A DNA stretch of 64,000 bases from Flavobacterium sp. LHD-80 (GTDB lineage: Bacteria > Bacteroidota > Bacteroidia > Flavobacteriales > Flavobacteriaceae): the NCBI RefSeq assembly GCF_030929605.1, contig NZ_JAVFVS010000002.1, forward strand, positions 62,001 through 126,000. Direction: 5' to 3'. Of this stretch, positions 8,814-18,041 are shown piece after piece (position 1 is the first letter of the stretch; every line of letters starts with the position of its first letter). A model generated the notes under the pieces. The model worked only from the letters and a program-made list of their open reading frames with translations. It had not been told where the DNA came from and ran no database searches. Position numbers and translations under genes: made by a program.

Positions 8814-9407
8814 ATGGGCGTACTAAGATTACAATTGCCAACCGACCCAAGATGGGTAAATATTGTTGAGAAAAATATTGAAGAAATCTTGACGGATCAC
8901 GCTTGGTGCGAGCAAAAAGCAGCAACAAACGCGATTACAATTATTACAAATAATTCAGAACATCAGGATTTAGTTCAGGATTTATTGGCTTTAGCCAAAG
9001 AAGAAATCGATCATTTTGAGCAGGTTCACAATATCATCATTAAACGCGGATTAAAATTAGGACGTGAACGTAAAGATGATTATGTAAATGAACTGTATCA
9101 ATATATGAAAAGAAGCGGTGACGGAAGCCGAGTTTCTGGTCTTGTAGAAAGATTATTATTTTCGGCTATGATTGAAGCTAGAAGCTGTGAACGTTTTAAA
9201 GTTCTTTCAGAAAATATAAAAGACGAAGAATTAGCTGTTTTCTATAGAGAATTAATGGAAAGCGAAGCTGGACATTACACGACGTTTATTACGTATGCTA
9301 GAAAATACGGGAAAGGAATCGATGTTGAAAAACGCTGGAGAGAATGGTTAGAGTTTGAAGAATCAATCATAACCAATTACGGAAAAGGAGAAACTATTCA
9401 CGGATAG
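8814..9407 (+). CDS. miaE: tRNA-(ms2io6A)-hydroxylase
   Basis: A 197-residue ferritin-like diiron monooxygenase that hydroxylates the isopentenyl side chain of ms2i6A at position 37 of tRNAs reading UNN codons. The four-helix carboxylate/histidine pattern is visible in EEIDHFEQVH, EARSCERF and ESEAGHYTTF. The N-terminus MGVLRLQLPTDPRW is typical. I start at the ATG at 8814; the frame upstream has only a TTG within the repeat array. Downstream is a repeat-rich gap without a gene. Confidence 0.93.
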   Translation: MGVLRLQLPTDPRWVNIVEKNIEEILTDHAWCEQKAATNAITIITNNSEHQDLVQDLLALAKEEIDHFEQVHNIIIKRGLKLGRERKDDYVNELYQYMKRSGDGSRVSGLVERLLFSAMIEARSCERFKVLSENIKDEELAVFYRELMESEAGHYTTFITYARKYGKGIDVEKRWREWLEFEESIITNYGKGETIHG

Positions 9408-9411
9408 TTTT

Positions 9412-9478
9412 TTAGTGTTCAGTGTTCAGGTTTTTTTAGTGTTCAGTCACGGTCGCAGTGGCAGTTTTCAGTTTTTGC
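9412..9478. repeat. 7-base word repeats after miaE
   Basis: AGTGTTC is repeated in tandem and recurs 18-25 bases later. It is followed by CAGT-rich degenerate units. The block begins five bases after the miaE stop. The rest of this ~300-base gap (9479-9674) holds fragments resembling other repeat families (a GTTGAGCGAAGTCGAAA segment and TCTGCGAAAC words) and no gene. Confidence 0.6.
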
Positions 9479-9674
9479 GTTTGTCACGTTGAGCGAAGTC
9501 GAAACGCGCTCCAATTGGAAACTTTGTCAATCTCCGTGATATCTTTGTGAATCTCTGCGAAACTAAAAAAAGCACTTTTGATCAGCGCTTTCGCGAAAGC
9601 AAATTAGTATCAGAATTGTTCAAAAGTTCAAGTTTTTGTTAATCTAATATCTGAAATCTAAAATCAGAAATTCT

Positions 9675-9682
9675 TACATTTG
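9675..9682 (+). promoter_or_regulatory. -7 promoter element of guaC
   Basis: TACATTTG matches TAnnTTTG, 22 bases before the guaC start codon. Confidence 0.5.
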
Positions 9683-9704
9683 AGAGTAACCAAAATCTCG
9701 AACT

Positions 9705-10745
9705 ATGAGAATAGAAATGGACCTAAAATTAGGGTTTAAAGATGTAATGTTTAGACCAAAACGATCAACACTTAAAAGCAGATCGGAAGTTTCTCTAGAA
9801 CAAAACTTTAAATTTTTACATAGCACAGCATCTTGGACAGGAATCCCAATTATGGGTGCCAATATGGATACGGTTGGGACTTTTGAAATGGCTCAGGTTT
9901 TGGCAAAAGAAAAGCTTTTTACAGCCATCCATAAACATTATTCTGTGGAAGAATGGAATGATTTTCTGCAAAATGCAACTCCTGATTTTTACGATTATAT
10001 TGCCGTAAGCACAGGAACTGGAAAAGAAGATTTTGAAAAGATTGGAAAAATAATCGATGCAAATCCTTTATTGAAGTTTATTTGTATTGATGTTGCAAAT
10101 GGTTATTCAGAACACTTTGTTCAGTTTTTAAAGAAAACACGCAAACAATATCCTGATAAAATCATTATTGCCGGAAACGTAGTTACTGGAGAAATGACCG
10201 AAGAACTTTTATTAGCTGGCGCTGATATTGTGAAAGTTGGAATCGGACCGGGTTCTGTATGTACAACGCGCGTTAAAACAGGCGTTGGTTATCCACAATT
10301 ATCTGCCATTATAGAATGTGCCGATGCAGCACACGGTTTAGGCGGGCATATTATCAGTGATGGTGGCTGTACAACTCCAGGCGATGTTGCCAAAGCTTTT
10401 GGAGCTGGAGCTGATTTTGTTATGCTCGGCGGAATGCTTGCAGGTCACACAGAAAGTGGTGGTGAACTAATCGAAGTAAAAGGCGAAAAATTCAAACAAT
10501 TTTACGGAATGAGTTCTAAAACAGCCATGGATAAACACGCTGGAGGCGTTGCTGATTACAGAGCAAGCGAAGGAAAAACAGTTCAAGTTCCGTTTAAAGG
10601 AGACGTAATTTATACAGTTTTAGATATTTTAGGCGGCATTAGAAGTACCTGCACTTATGTTGGAGCTTCAAGATTAAAAGAATTGACTAAACGAACAACT
10701 TTCATCCGTGTAAGCGAGCAGGAAAATCAAGTTTTTAAAAAATAA
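9705..10745 (+). CDS. guaC: GMP reductase
   Basis: A 346-residue IMPDH/GMPR-family barrel that reduces GMP to IMP with NADPH, recycling guanine nucleotides. Motifs: [15 protein letters not shown] near the start, [20 protein letters not shown] with catalytic C186 (the same number as in well-studied homologues), and [26 protein letters not shown]. The absence of CBS domains and the length distinguish it from IMP dehydrogenase. The start at 9705 gives the family-typical N-terminus [13 protein letters not shown]. The next gene begins two bases after the stop, so both are probably one transcript. Confidence 0.95.
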   Translation: MRIEMDLKLGFKDVMFRPKRSTLKSRSEVSLEQNFKFLHSTASWTGIPIMGANMDTVGTFEMAQVLAKEKLFTAIHKHYSVEEWNDFLQNATPDFYDYIAVSTGTGKEDFEKIGKIIDANPLLKFICIDVANGYSEHFVQFLKKTRKQYPDKIIIAGNVVTGEMTEELLLAGADIVKVGIGPGSVCTTRVKTGVGYPQLSAIIECADAAHGLGGHIISDGGCTTPGDVAKAFGAGADFVMLGGMLAGHTESGGELIEVKGEKFKQFYGMSSKTAMDKHAGGVADYRASEGKTVQVPFKGDVIYTVLDILGGIRSTCTYVGASRLKELTKRTTFIRVSEQENQVFKK

Positions 10746-10747
10746 AT

Positions 10748-11251
10748 ATGATTAAGATTACCGAAGCATTTGTTGAAGATATTGCTAAAATTCAAGAAAT
10801 CGCACATATAACTTGGCCAATAACATATGGCGAAATTTTGACTACAGAACAATTAGATTATATGTTGGATCTAATTTATTCTAATGAAGCTTTATCAAAA
10901 CAAATTCAGAATAAAGAGCAATTGTTTTATTTAATCTCAGATTTAGATTCAGTAATTGGTTTTATCGGAATTGAGTACAATTATAAAAATGAAGCTGTAA
11001 CCAAAATCCATAAAATTTACCTTTTGCCTGAAAGCCAAGGAAAAGGTTATGGCAAAATAGTTTTTGAATCAATTGAAAAAATGGCTTCAGAAAATAACTC
11101 AAAAGAACTTTTATTAAATGTAAACCGATTTAATAGCGCTTTGAATTTCTATAAAAAACTTGGTTTTGAAATTCAAGAAACTGTTGATATTGAAATTGGG
11201 AATGGTTATTTAATGGAGGATTATGTGATGGGAAAAAGTATTAAAAAGTAG
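10748..11251 (+). CDS. GNAT family N-acetyltransferase
   Basis: A 167-residue acetyltransferase of the GNAT fold. Motif A with the acetyl-CoA pyrophosphate loop is QGKGYGKIV after IHKIYLLPES. Motif B is seen as NRFNSALNFYKKLGFE. The substrate cannot be told from sequence. It starts two bases after the guaC stop codon and is very likely co-transcribed with it, though no functional link to GMP reduction is obvious. Confidence 0.85.
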   Translation: MIKITEAFVEDIAKIQEIAHITWPITYGEILTTEQLDYMLDLIYSNEALSKQIQNKEQLFYLISDLDSVIGFIGIEYNYKNEAVTKIHKIYLLPESQGKGYGKIVFESIEKMASENNSKELLLNVNRFNSALNFYKKLGFEIQETVDIEIGNGYLMEDYVMGKSIKK

Positions 11252-11302
11252 TTTTTATCTTGTTAAAATAATTTACTTTTGCTTTTTAATTTGGATAAAA
11301 GC

Positions 11303-11824
11303 ATGGTAGAGGTATTTTTCGGCATAATAATCAGTATTGTTACAGGTGTGATTTCATCGTATCTATTTTTAATGTATTTTTTAAATAGAAAAAGAGTCAA
11401 AATAGGAATTTCTTCATATATAAGTAAAGTTACTTTCGAAGAACAGACGAATTACTTTTTTAAATTAGTTAATAAAACAAATTCTGAAATATTCGATATT
11501 CGAATTGAGCCTACTTTTTATAAGCAAGTTGGAGGTGTTGGAGGAATGAATATTCAAGGGAAAGATATTCTCTTAAAAGATAATTTCATTTCCTACATAC
11601 CATGTAAGAGAAAGAGTGATACTAACAGTTTGCATGCAATGCGGGTTAGAACGGTGGAAGATATTGAAATGAATTGGAGTGATGCTTCATCTTATATAAG
11701 ACTTACAGTTATTGCAAAGCATTCATTGTCTGGTTTTACGGATATTTTTGTAAAAGATTTTTATTCTAAAGATGCCATTACAACCAAGAAATTCAAATCA
11801 GGGGATGACTTGGGAGTTGTATAA
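11303..11824 (+). CDS. single-pass membrane protein, unknown function
   Basis: A 173-residue protein with one N-terminal membrane segment (about residues 4-27, VFFGIIISIVTGVISSYLFLMYF), a basic stop-transfer NRKRVK, and a soluble domain of about 140 residues that looks beta-rich. The orientation rule suggests the soluble part is cytoplasmic. I recognise no family. The ATG at 11303 is preferred over an in-frame TTG at 11279. It follows the acetyltransferase gene by 51 bases and may be in the guaC unit. Confidence 0.65.
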   Translation: MVEVFFGIIISIVTGVISSYLFLMYFLNRKRVKIGISSYISKVTFEEQTNYFFKLVNKTNSEIFDIRIEPTFYKQVGGVGGMNIQGKDILLKDNFISYIPCKRKSDTNSLHAMRVRTVEDIEMNWSDASSYIRLTVIAKHSLSGFTDIFVKDFYSKDAITTKKFKSGDDLGVV

Positions 11825-11950
11825 TATTTAACTTTAATAAGTTGCAAACCGTATTAATATTCTGTAATATTGTTATATAATTAATTTTTAAATTATTTAT
11901 TATGAAAAGAGATGTAATAGTTGGATAGTTTCCAAAGCAAGAATATAATA

Positions 11951-11978
11951 AGAGCCAGTTTTTGACTGGCTTTTTTAT
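11951..11978. terminator. terminator between converging genes
   Basis: GCCAGT and ACTGGC pair around a short loop, followed by TTTTTTATTT. It lies between the membrane-protein gene and the pentapeptide gene. The stretch 11825-11950 holds no convincing gene. Confidence 0.75.
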
Positions 11979-11983
11979 TTCAT

Positions 11984-12637
11984 TTAATTCACAACTACAT
12001 CATGCTTAAACAATAACCCTTTTACTTCCTTCAAAGAAAAAATTGCTTTCTTCAATTTAGTTTTAGACGGATCAATAGTATAATTATAACTCGTTTTAAA
12101 ATCGGCTTTATTGGCGATGGCTTTGTCGAATTCAGATCGGTATAAATCGCAGTTGTCAAAAATAACATTTGTTAGATCTGCAGCCATAAAATCTACAGCG
12201 ATTAAACTGCAATTAGTAAACGGCGTTCCTTTTATTTTTAAAGTATAAAATTTGGAGAAATCAAGAACGCAATCGTTAAAACGAACGTCAAAAATCAGTT
12301 TGTCACACATCGCGAAATTCACTTCTTTAATTTCGCAATTATTAAACGTTACGGTTCTAAAGGCGACATAATTAATCTTTGCTTCGCTGAAAATGCAATT
12401 GTTAAAAACGCAATCTATAAAGGAAACGGCCAAAAAAGTACAGGCTGAAAAATTACAATTATTAAAAACGCAACATTCAAAATCCTTAAAATTGAGATCG
12501 TCTTTGGCGTAAATAATTGTATTGTATTCTTTATCAAGAAAATATTCGCTTTCCTTTTTCAACTTAATTTTGATAATTGTTTGAGGCTGAAAAGGTAATA
12601 ATTTGTGACAAAATATTGGATCTAAATCATAAAACAT
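11984..12637 (-). CDS. pentapeptide repeat protein
   Basis: A 217-residue protein built from pentapeptide repeats centred on F/L with N/D-N-C around them: VFNNCNFSACTFLAVSF, FNNCEIKEVNF, FTNCSLIAVDFMAADL and FDNCDLYRSEFDKA. The C-terminus (KADFKTSYNYTIDPSKTK, then a helical tail) is that of a common Bacteroidota pentapeptide family. Such proteins fold as a right-handed quadrilateral beta-helix that mimics DNA in size and charge. The length is close to Qnr-type gyrase protectors, but I see no Qnr loop signatures, so resistance is not claimed. It is transcribed alone, divergent from aspA. Confidence 0.85.
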   Translation of the reverse strand: MFYDLDPIFCHKLLPFQPQTIIKIKLKKESEYFLDKEYNTIIYAKDDLNFKDFECCVFNNCNFSACTFLAVSFIDCVFNNCIFSEAKINYVAFRTVTFNNCEIKEVNFAMCDKLIFDVRFNDCVLDFSKFYTLKIKGTPFTNCSLIAVDFMAADLTNVIFDNCDLYRSEFDKAIANKADFKTSYNYTIDPSKTKLKKAIFSLKEVKGLLFKHDVVVN

Positions 12638-12719
12638 TTTAAAAACCTATGGGCTTTCGTATAAAAATAATGTAGCTTTACTGTTATTTTTTTAGCTAAA
12701 AACATATCAATTTTATTAT

Positions 12720-14129
12720 ATGGAATCAACAAGGAAAGAGCATGATTTTTTAGGAGAATTAGAAATTCCCAATCATTTATACTACGGAATCCAGACTTTT
12801 AGGGCGGTAGAAAACTTTAATATTACAGGAATTCCAATTTCAAAAGAACCTTTGTTTATAAAAGCTTTAGGTTATGTAAAAAAAGCGGCCGCTTTGGCCA
12901 ACAAAGATTGCAATGCAATCGATCCTAAAATTGCCGACGCGATTTGCTACGGAAGTGATCAGGTTATTTCTGGCAAATTTGATAAGGAATTTGTTAGTGA
13001 TTTAATTCAAGGTGGAGCAGGAACTTCTGTAAACATGAATGCCAATGAAGTAATCGCAAATATCGGACTTGAATATCTTGGACACAAAAAAGGCGAATAC
13101 AATTTTCTTCATCCAAATAACCATGTAAATTGTTCCCAGTCAACAAATGATGCATATCCATCGGCATTTAGAATTGCATTGTATCTAAAAATGGAAAGCT
13201 TTATTAAAACCTTTGCAGGCTTAGAGGTTGCTTTTGCTAAAAAAGGCGAGGAATTCAAAGAAGTTCTAAAAATGGGAAGAACCCAGCTTCAAGATGCTGT
13301 ACCAATGACTTTAGGGCAAGAATTTAAAGCGTATGCCACAACAATTGGTGAAGATATTCAGCGTTTGAAAAATGCTCAGGAATTACTTTTGGAAATTAAT
13401 ATGGGCGCAACTGCCATTGGAACAAAAGTAAATGCTCCTGAAGGTTATCCTGAAATTTGCGTAGCTTATTTAGCAAAGGAAGTCGGAATTCCTTTGACGC
13501 TTTCACCTGATTTAATTGAAGCAACAGTTGATACAGGTGCATATGTTCAGATTATGGGAACTTTAAAACGTTCGGCAGTTAAAATTTCTAAAATTTGCAA
13601 CGATTTACGTTTGTTGAGTTCTGGGCCAAGAACAGGTTTAAACGAAATCAATCTTCCAGCACGTCAGCCCGGTTCATCGATTATGCCGGGGAAAGTAAAT
13701 CCGGTAATTCCAGAAGTAGTGAATCAAACATGTTTTTATGTTATTGGTCAGGATTTGACGGTTACAATGGCGGCAGAAGCGGGACAATTACAATTGAATG
13801 TTATGGAACCAGTTATTGCTTTTGCCATGTTTACTTCACTGGATTATCTTTCAAATGCAATTCAGACATTAATCGATAAATGTATTAACGGAATCACGGC
13901 AAATGTAGATCATTGCTATAATATGGTGATGAACAGCATTGGAATCGTAACGCAGTTAAACCCAATTATTGGTTACGAAGAAAGCGCAAGTATTGCGGGA
14001 GAAGCTTTGAAAACAAATAAAAGTGTGCATCAAATTGCCGTTTTAGAAAGAAAGCTAATTACTCAAGAAAAATGGGATGAAATCTATTCGTTAGAAAATT
14101 TGATCCATCCAAAATTTATCACAAAATAG
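12720..14129 (+). CDS. aspA: aspartate ammonia-lyase
   Basis: A 469-residue member of the fumarase/aspartase superfamily that deaminates aspartate to fumarate. Signature motifs: TSVNMNANEVIAN, CSQSTNDAYPSAFRIA, GRTQLQDAVPMTLGQEF and the mobile catalytic loop GSSIMPGKVNP (from residue 318). The N-terminal RKEHDFLGELEIPNHLYYG with YGIQTFRAVENF favours aspartase over fumarase, since the ExDxxG and TxRAxxNF variants fit. Length fits. A strong terminator follows at 14153. It stands alone, divergent from the pentapeptide gene. Confidence 0.92.
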   Translation: MESTRKEHDFLGELEIPNHLYYGIQTFRAVENFNITGIPISKEPLFIKALGYVKKAAALANKDCNAIDPKIADAICYGSDQVISGKFDKEFVSDLIQGGAGTSVNMNANEVIANIGLEYLGHKKGEYNFLHPNNHVNCSQSTNDAYPSAFRIALYLKMESFIKTFAGLEVAFAKKGEEFKEVLKMGRTQLQDAVPMTLGQEFKAYATTIGEDIQRLKNAQELLLEINMGATAIGTKVNAPEGYPEICVAYLAKEVGIPLTLSPDLIEATVDTGAYVQIMGTLKRSAVKISKICNDLRLLSSGPRTGLNEINLPARQPGSSIMPGKVNPVIPEVVNQTCFYVIGQDLTVTMAAEAGQLQLNVMEPVIAFAMFTSLDYLSNAIQTLIDKCINGITANVDHCYNMVMNSIGIVTQLNPIIGYEESASIAGEALKTNKSVHQIAVLERKLITQEKWDEIYSLENLIHPKFITK

Positions 14130-14152
14130 GTTTCTTGTAAAAAAATATTATC

Positions 14153-14186
14153 ACAAGCCGTCGTTTATTTGACGGCTTTTTTTTAT
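14153..14186 (+). terminator. terminator of aspA
   Basis: AAGCCGTC and GACGGCTT pair around a loop of about eight bases, followed by a run of eight T residues. Confidence 0.85.
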
Positions 14187-14280
14187 TTCAATTTTATTGA
14201 TGTGTAAGTCTAAAATGTTGAAAATAAGCTATATATTTACATATGAATTGATTATTGCTTCAAAAAATTAAAACTTTCAC

Positions 14281-15552
14281 ATGGTAAGATTTTTAAAAAA
14301 TAATTATTTTCAGAATACAATTAAAATCTTTGGGTTGCTCTTTTTTATTCAATTTAATTTGAATGCTCAAACCGAAATCGATAGTTCCAAAATTTGTCCT
14401 CCTAAAACAATATTAGAAATCTTCAAAAAAAAAGATTCTATTTATGTTGTAAAACCTATAAAAAACAGCTTTTTTTTAATTATTCCGGCAATAGGTTCTC
14501 AGCCAGCAACGGGTTTCTTTTATGGCGCGGTTGCACAATATACTTTTAAAGGAAAAGAAAAAGCAGATAAATATTCCATTGCAAATGTTGGGATTACATA
14601 CACTACAAAAAAACAATGGCTTGTAAACATCAAGAATAATATTTTGCTCAAAAACAATAAAATATTCTTGAGCGGTGATTATCGTTTGTATATATTTTCA
14701 CAGCCCAATTATGGCTTAGGAACAAATATTATTCCACCGCGACGCAATCAGGAACCTGGTTTCAGCATTGATTCTATTGCAGAACCTATGGATTATAATT
14801 ATTTTAAATTTCATCAATCGGTCTCGTTTCAAGTCCGTCCAAATTTTTATGTGGGAGGTGGTGTCAATATCGATTGGTATTCTAGTATAGTTGATAAAAA
14901 TCTTGATGTTGCCAATGGAAATTTCACTTACCATTATAATTACAATCAGAAATATGGATTTGATGAAACGGAATATTTTTTAAATGGTGTAAGTCTTAAT
15001 TTGGTTTACGATTCTAGGGATAATCAAGTAAATGCAACGCATGGATGGTTTGCAAATATAAATTATCGTTTTAATCCGGAAATATTTGATAATCAAGAAG
15101 TAAGTAATGTTTTGTATGCCGAGTATCGAAATTTTATTCCGGTTTCTCAAAAAGATAAACGATACATTCTGGCGCTTTGGACTTTCGGGCAATTTGTAAC
15201 CAAAGGAAAAGTTCCTTATTTGAATTTACCTGCAATTGGCTGGGATCAGCGCAGTCGAAGCGGGGAGGGATATACGCAGGGATTGTTTAGAGGAACAAAT
15301 TTGGTTTATCTCGCAACCGAATTTAGATTTCCGCTTACTTGCAATCAAATGTTCAGCGGAACCGTTTTTACAAACTTTGTAACTACAAGTAATCCAGATA
15401 CCAATACAAAGCTCTTTCAATATGTTCAGCCTGCTTTTGGTTTCGGACTTCGTATTTTAATCGATAAAGCAACAAGAACCAATCTTATTGCCGATTTGGC
15501 TTGGGGAAATAATTCAAAAGGCTTTTATTTGAATGCGGGCGAAACTTTCTAA
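14281..15552 (+). CDS. BamA/TamA-like outer membrane beta-barrel protein
   Basis: A 423-residue protein with a signal peptide ending near NLNAQTE, then an Omp85-type surface-antigen barrel. Barrel strands alternate in the usual way, with NLVYDSRDNQVNATHGWFA and GLFRGTNLVYLATEFRFPL matching the conserved barrel segments (the RGT stretch resembles the VRGY loop region). The protein ends in an aromatic F, as outer membrane barrels do. I see no POTRA domains, so it is a barrel-only member, not BamA itself. Function unknown. It is a single gene followed by a repeat-bearing gap. Confidence 0.8.
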   Translation: MVRFLKNNYFQNTIKIFGLLFFIQFNLNAQTEIDSSKICPPKTILEIFKKKDSIYVVKPIKNSFFLIIPAIGSQPATGFFYGAVAQYTFKGKEKADKYSIANVGITYTTKKQWLVNIKNNILLKNNKIFLSGDYRLYIFSQPNYGLGTNIIPPRRNQEPGFSIDSIAEPMDYNYFKFHQSVSFQVRPNFYVGGGVNIDWYSSIVDKNLDVANGNFTYHYNYNQKYGFDETEYFLNGVSLNLVYDSRDNQVNATHGWFANINYRFNPEIFDNQEVSNVLYAEYRNFIPVSQKDKRYILALWTFGQFVTKGKVPYLNLPAIGWDQRSRSGEGYTQGLFRGTNLVYLATEFRFPLTCNQMFSGTVFTNFVTTSNPDTNTKLFQYVQPAFGFGLRILIDKATRTNLIADLAWGNNSKGFYLNAGETF

Positions 15553-15623
15553 ATAGTTTCAAACTGTTATTTTAATGGCAAAAAGTTGTTGTTTACAACA
15601 GGTTTCGTGCAATTCTTTTTTTT

Positions 15624-15780
15624 CAACACATAGATTTTTCAACACATAGAAACATAGGTTTTAATTTTAAAAAAAAAAGAGTTTGGAAAAAATCTAGATT
15701 TTCACACATAGCTCTATGTTTGTTAATGTAAGTGAAACGCCTTTATGACGTTTTAAAAACTATGTTTCTATGTGTTTAAA
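15624..15780. repeat. 8-base word array with perfect 17-bp inverted arms
   Basis: The left arm contains units ACACATAG and AAACATAG at period 8. The segment 15641-15657 is the exact reverse complement of 15760-15776. An inner ACACATAG...CTATGTTTG pair lies around 15705. This fills most of the 330-base gap between the barrel gene and the response regulator; I see no gene in the gap. Confidence 0.85.
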
Positions 15781-15858
15781 TAAATTGCGCCCAACGAGTT
15801 GTTCATAATTAAATCATAATTTTTAACTATTCTGATTTACATTTTTAATGTCAATCCT

Positions 15859-15866
15859 TATTTTTG
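15859..15866 (+). promoter_or_regulatory. -7 promoter element of the two-component operon
   Basis: TATTTTTG, 18 bases before the response-regulator start codon; no good -33 TTTG is visible. Confidence 0.45.
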
Positions 15867-15884
15867 TTGTATATCCAAATTTAA

Positions 15885-16559
15885 ATGAAGTTACTAATAG
15901 TCGAAGACGAACCAAATCTTTTGTCGATTTTACGCAAGGGATTTGCTGAAAACAACAACGAAGTAAGTGTAGCACTCGATGGCAAAACAGCTATTGAAAT
16001 GATTCATAATTACCATTTTGATGTTGTAGTTTTAGATGTAATGCTTCCGGATATCAACGGAATCGAAATTTGCCGAAGACTGCGCGCTAGCAAAAACTTC
16101 GTGCCTATTTTGCTTCTAACCGCTTTAGGTACTTCAGAAAATATTGTTACTGGACTAAATGCAGGCGCAGATGATTATTTGGTCAAACCTTTCAAATTTG
16201 GCGAACTTGATGCCAGAGTAAATGCTTTACATAGAAGAGCCAATCAGGATACCGAAAAAATCGATAAAATTATTATTGGTGACTTAGAAATTGACGGAAA
16301 AGCCAAAGCAGTAAAGAGAGACGGAGAACAGATCGTGCTAACAGCTAAAGAATTTAAATTACTCTATTATTTAGCCAGAAATGCCGGCAGAATTGTTTCT
16401 CGTGACCAAATTCTAGATAATGTCTGGGATATTAATTTTGATATGAATACTAATGTTGTAGACGTTTATATCAATTATTTGCGAAAGAAAATTGATAAAC
16501 CTTATAAAACCAAACTAATTCATACGATGAAAGGTTTAGGTTATGTTATACAGCTATAA
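15885..16559 (+). CDS. OmpR/PhoB-type response regulator
   Basis: A 224-residue DNA-binding response regulator. The receiver domain (1-115) has the acidic pocket VEDEP, the phosphoacceptor D51 in VVLDVMLPDINGIE, T79 region LLLTALG and the conserved lysine in LVKPFKFGEL. The C-terminal winged helix (about 130-224) shows LTAKEFKLLYYLARNAGRIV and VVDVYINYLRKKID, ending in TMKGLGYVIQL. The cognate kinase gene starts one base after the stop codon, so the pair is an operon. The stimulus is unknown. Neighbours downstream (USP-like, bestrophin-like) suggest an ion or stress role only weakly. Confidence 0.93.
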   Translation: MKLLIVEDEPNLLSILRKGFAENNNEVSVALDGKTAIEMIHNYHFDVVVLDVMLPDINGIEICRRLRASKNFVPILLLTALGTSENIVTGLNAGADDYLVKPFKFGELDARVNALHRRANQDTEKIDKIIIGDLEIDGKAKAVKRDGEQIVLTAKEFKLLYYLARNAGRIVSRDQILDNVWDINFDMNTNVVDVYINYLRKKIDKPYKTKLIHTMKGLGYVIQL

Positions 16560-16560
16560 A

Positions 16561-17964
16561 ATGGATATAAGAAAAAAAATTACGTTCAATTATGTAGCTT
16601 TATCGACCTTTAGTACGTTATTGTTATGCATTATTGTTTTTGTTTTATTTAGAGAAAATAACCGTTATCACTTTTTAAAAAGGTTAGAAGATCGTGCTAA
16701 AATCGTGGCTTCGATTCATTTTCAAAAAGATCCTGAAAAAATAAAATACTACAGCAATCTTAAAAAAAATGGACTGGAAGAACTTATTGAAGAAGAAGAA
16801 TATGTTCTAAAAATAAACAGTGCCAACAGTTTTGATTATAATACAAAGCTGAATCTGCCTAATGAGTTTTATTCCAATATTCTAAGCACTGGAAAAGATT
16901 ATTTTGAAGTCAACAGCAAGTATTATTTAGGTCAGGTTTTTACAGAAAGCAACCAAAAATATATTGTTATTGTTGGTGCCAGAGATCGAAGAGGAAAAAC
17001 AACAAGTATTTATATTATAAAAATATTGCTTTTTGGCGGTATTGGATTTGTGCTTTTGGCTTTCTTTTTAGGCCGATTTTTAGCTAAGCGAGTTATTGAT
17101 CCTGTCGCAAGAATTACTAAGGAAGTGAACCGAATAAGTGCATCAAATCTTCATAACAGATTGCCTGAAGTCAAAAATTCAGATGAAATTTCAGATCTAA
17201 CGCATACTTTTAATGATATGTTAGACCGATTGGAAACTTCGTTTGAAATTCAGGCCAATTTCATTAATAACGCTTCGCACGAATTAAAAACACCAATCAC
17301 GACAATTATTGCCGAGTCGGAAATTATGCTTTTAAAAGAGCGTCAGGTTTCGGAATATATTGAATCGTTGCAGAATATTTATAGTCAAGCATCAAGATTA
17401 GGAAATTTGACCGAAAGCCTGTTGAAATTGACTCAAACTGGTTACGACGGAAAAAAACAAGTTTTGGATATCGCAAGAATTGATGAACTTTTACTGGATG
17501 TAAAATCCGATTTGGATAAAATTTATCCAGACAATCGTGTGAGCATCAAACTTAATTTTGCGCCAAAAGACTCGAATTTGCTTTTAATTCCGTGTAATAA
17601 ACCGCTTCTAGAATTGGCAATAAACAATATTATTACAAACGGAGTAAAATATTCAGATAATAATGAGGTGTTTGTAACGCTTTCTGCTAATAAGGAATCA
17701 ATTAAAATTGCTATCAATGATATCGGGATCGGAATTCCTCCAGAAGATATTCCGCATCTGTATGAACCTTTCTTCCGAGGAAAAATTGCAACCAAATATA
17801 TTGGTTATGGTTTAGGGCTTCCTTTGGCTTCTAAAATCATTCGCATGCACGACGGAGAAATTCAAGTGCAGTCAGAACAAAATAAAGGAACAATTGTAAC
17901 CATTGTTTTCAACAAATCAAACATCAAGAAAAACAACATTAAAAATTCTAATATTGAATCTTAG
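16561..17964 (+). CDS. membrane sensor histidine kinase
   Basis: A 467-residue kinase paired with the preceding regulator. Domains in order: transmembrane helix (about 10-30), periplasmic sensor of about 120 residues, second helix (about 155-178), HAMP, HisKA with phosphorylated H240 in NNASHELKTPITTI, and an HATPase with the N box NNIITNGVKYSD, G1 box DIGIGIPPED, F box LYEPFFRG and G2 box GYGLGLPLA. A frame extension to 16543 overlaps the regulator gene. The ATG at 16561, one base after its stop, is the better start. The periplasmic domain matches no sensor family I recognise. Confidence 0.92.
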   Translation: MDIRKKITFNYVALSTFSTLLLCIIVFVLFRENNRYHFLKRLEDRAKIVASIHFQKDPEKIKYYSNLKKNGLEELIEEEEYVLKINSANSFDYNTKLNLPNEFYSNILSTGKDYFEVNSKYYLGQVFTESNQKYIVIVGARDRRGKTTSIYIIKILLFGGIGFVLLAFFLGRFLAKRVIDPVARITKEVNRISASNLHNRLPEVKNSDEISDLTHTFNDMLDRLETSFEIQANFINNASHELKTPITTIIAESEIMLLKERQVSEYIESLQNIYSQASRLGNLTESLLKLTQTGYDGKKQVLDIARIDELLLDVKSDLDKIYPDNRVSIKLNFAPKDSNLLLIPCNKPLLELAINNIITNGVKYSDNNEVFVTLSANKESIKIAINDIGIGIPPEDIPHLYEPFFRGKIATKYIGYGLGLPLASKIIRMHDGEIQVQSEQNKGTIVTIVFNKSNIKKNNIKNSNIES

Positions 17965-18041
17965 AAAATTCTAATTTTAGATTAAGACCCGTCTAATTTT
18001 CAGGAAGTTATTTTGCATGTATAAACTAAACGATTATACAT

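Noticed and set aside
11900..11928. Eight-codon mini-gene before the terminator at 11951
   Set aside because: Too short and unsupported; probably chance in AT-rich DNA.
11984..12637. Qnr-type quinolone resistance gene
   Set aside because: Length and repeats are similar, but the Cys-rich FNNC pattern and the YNYTIDPSKTK tail fit a common Bacteroidota pentapeptide family, and Qnr loops are not seen.
13595..13879. 94-residue plus-strand open frame
   Set aside because: Lies in another frame inside aspA, over the conserved catalytic loop.
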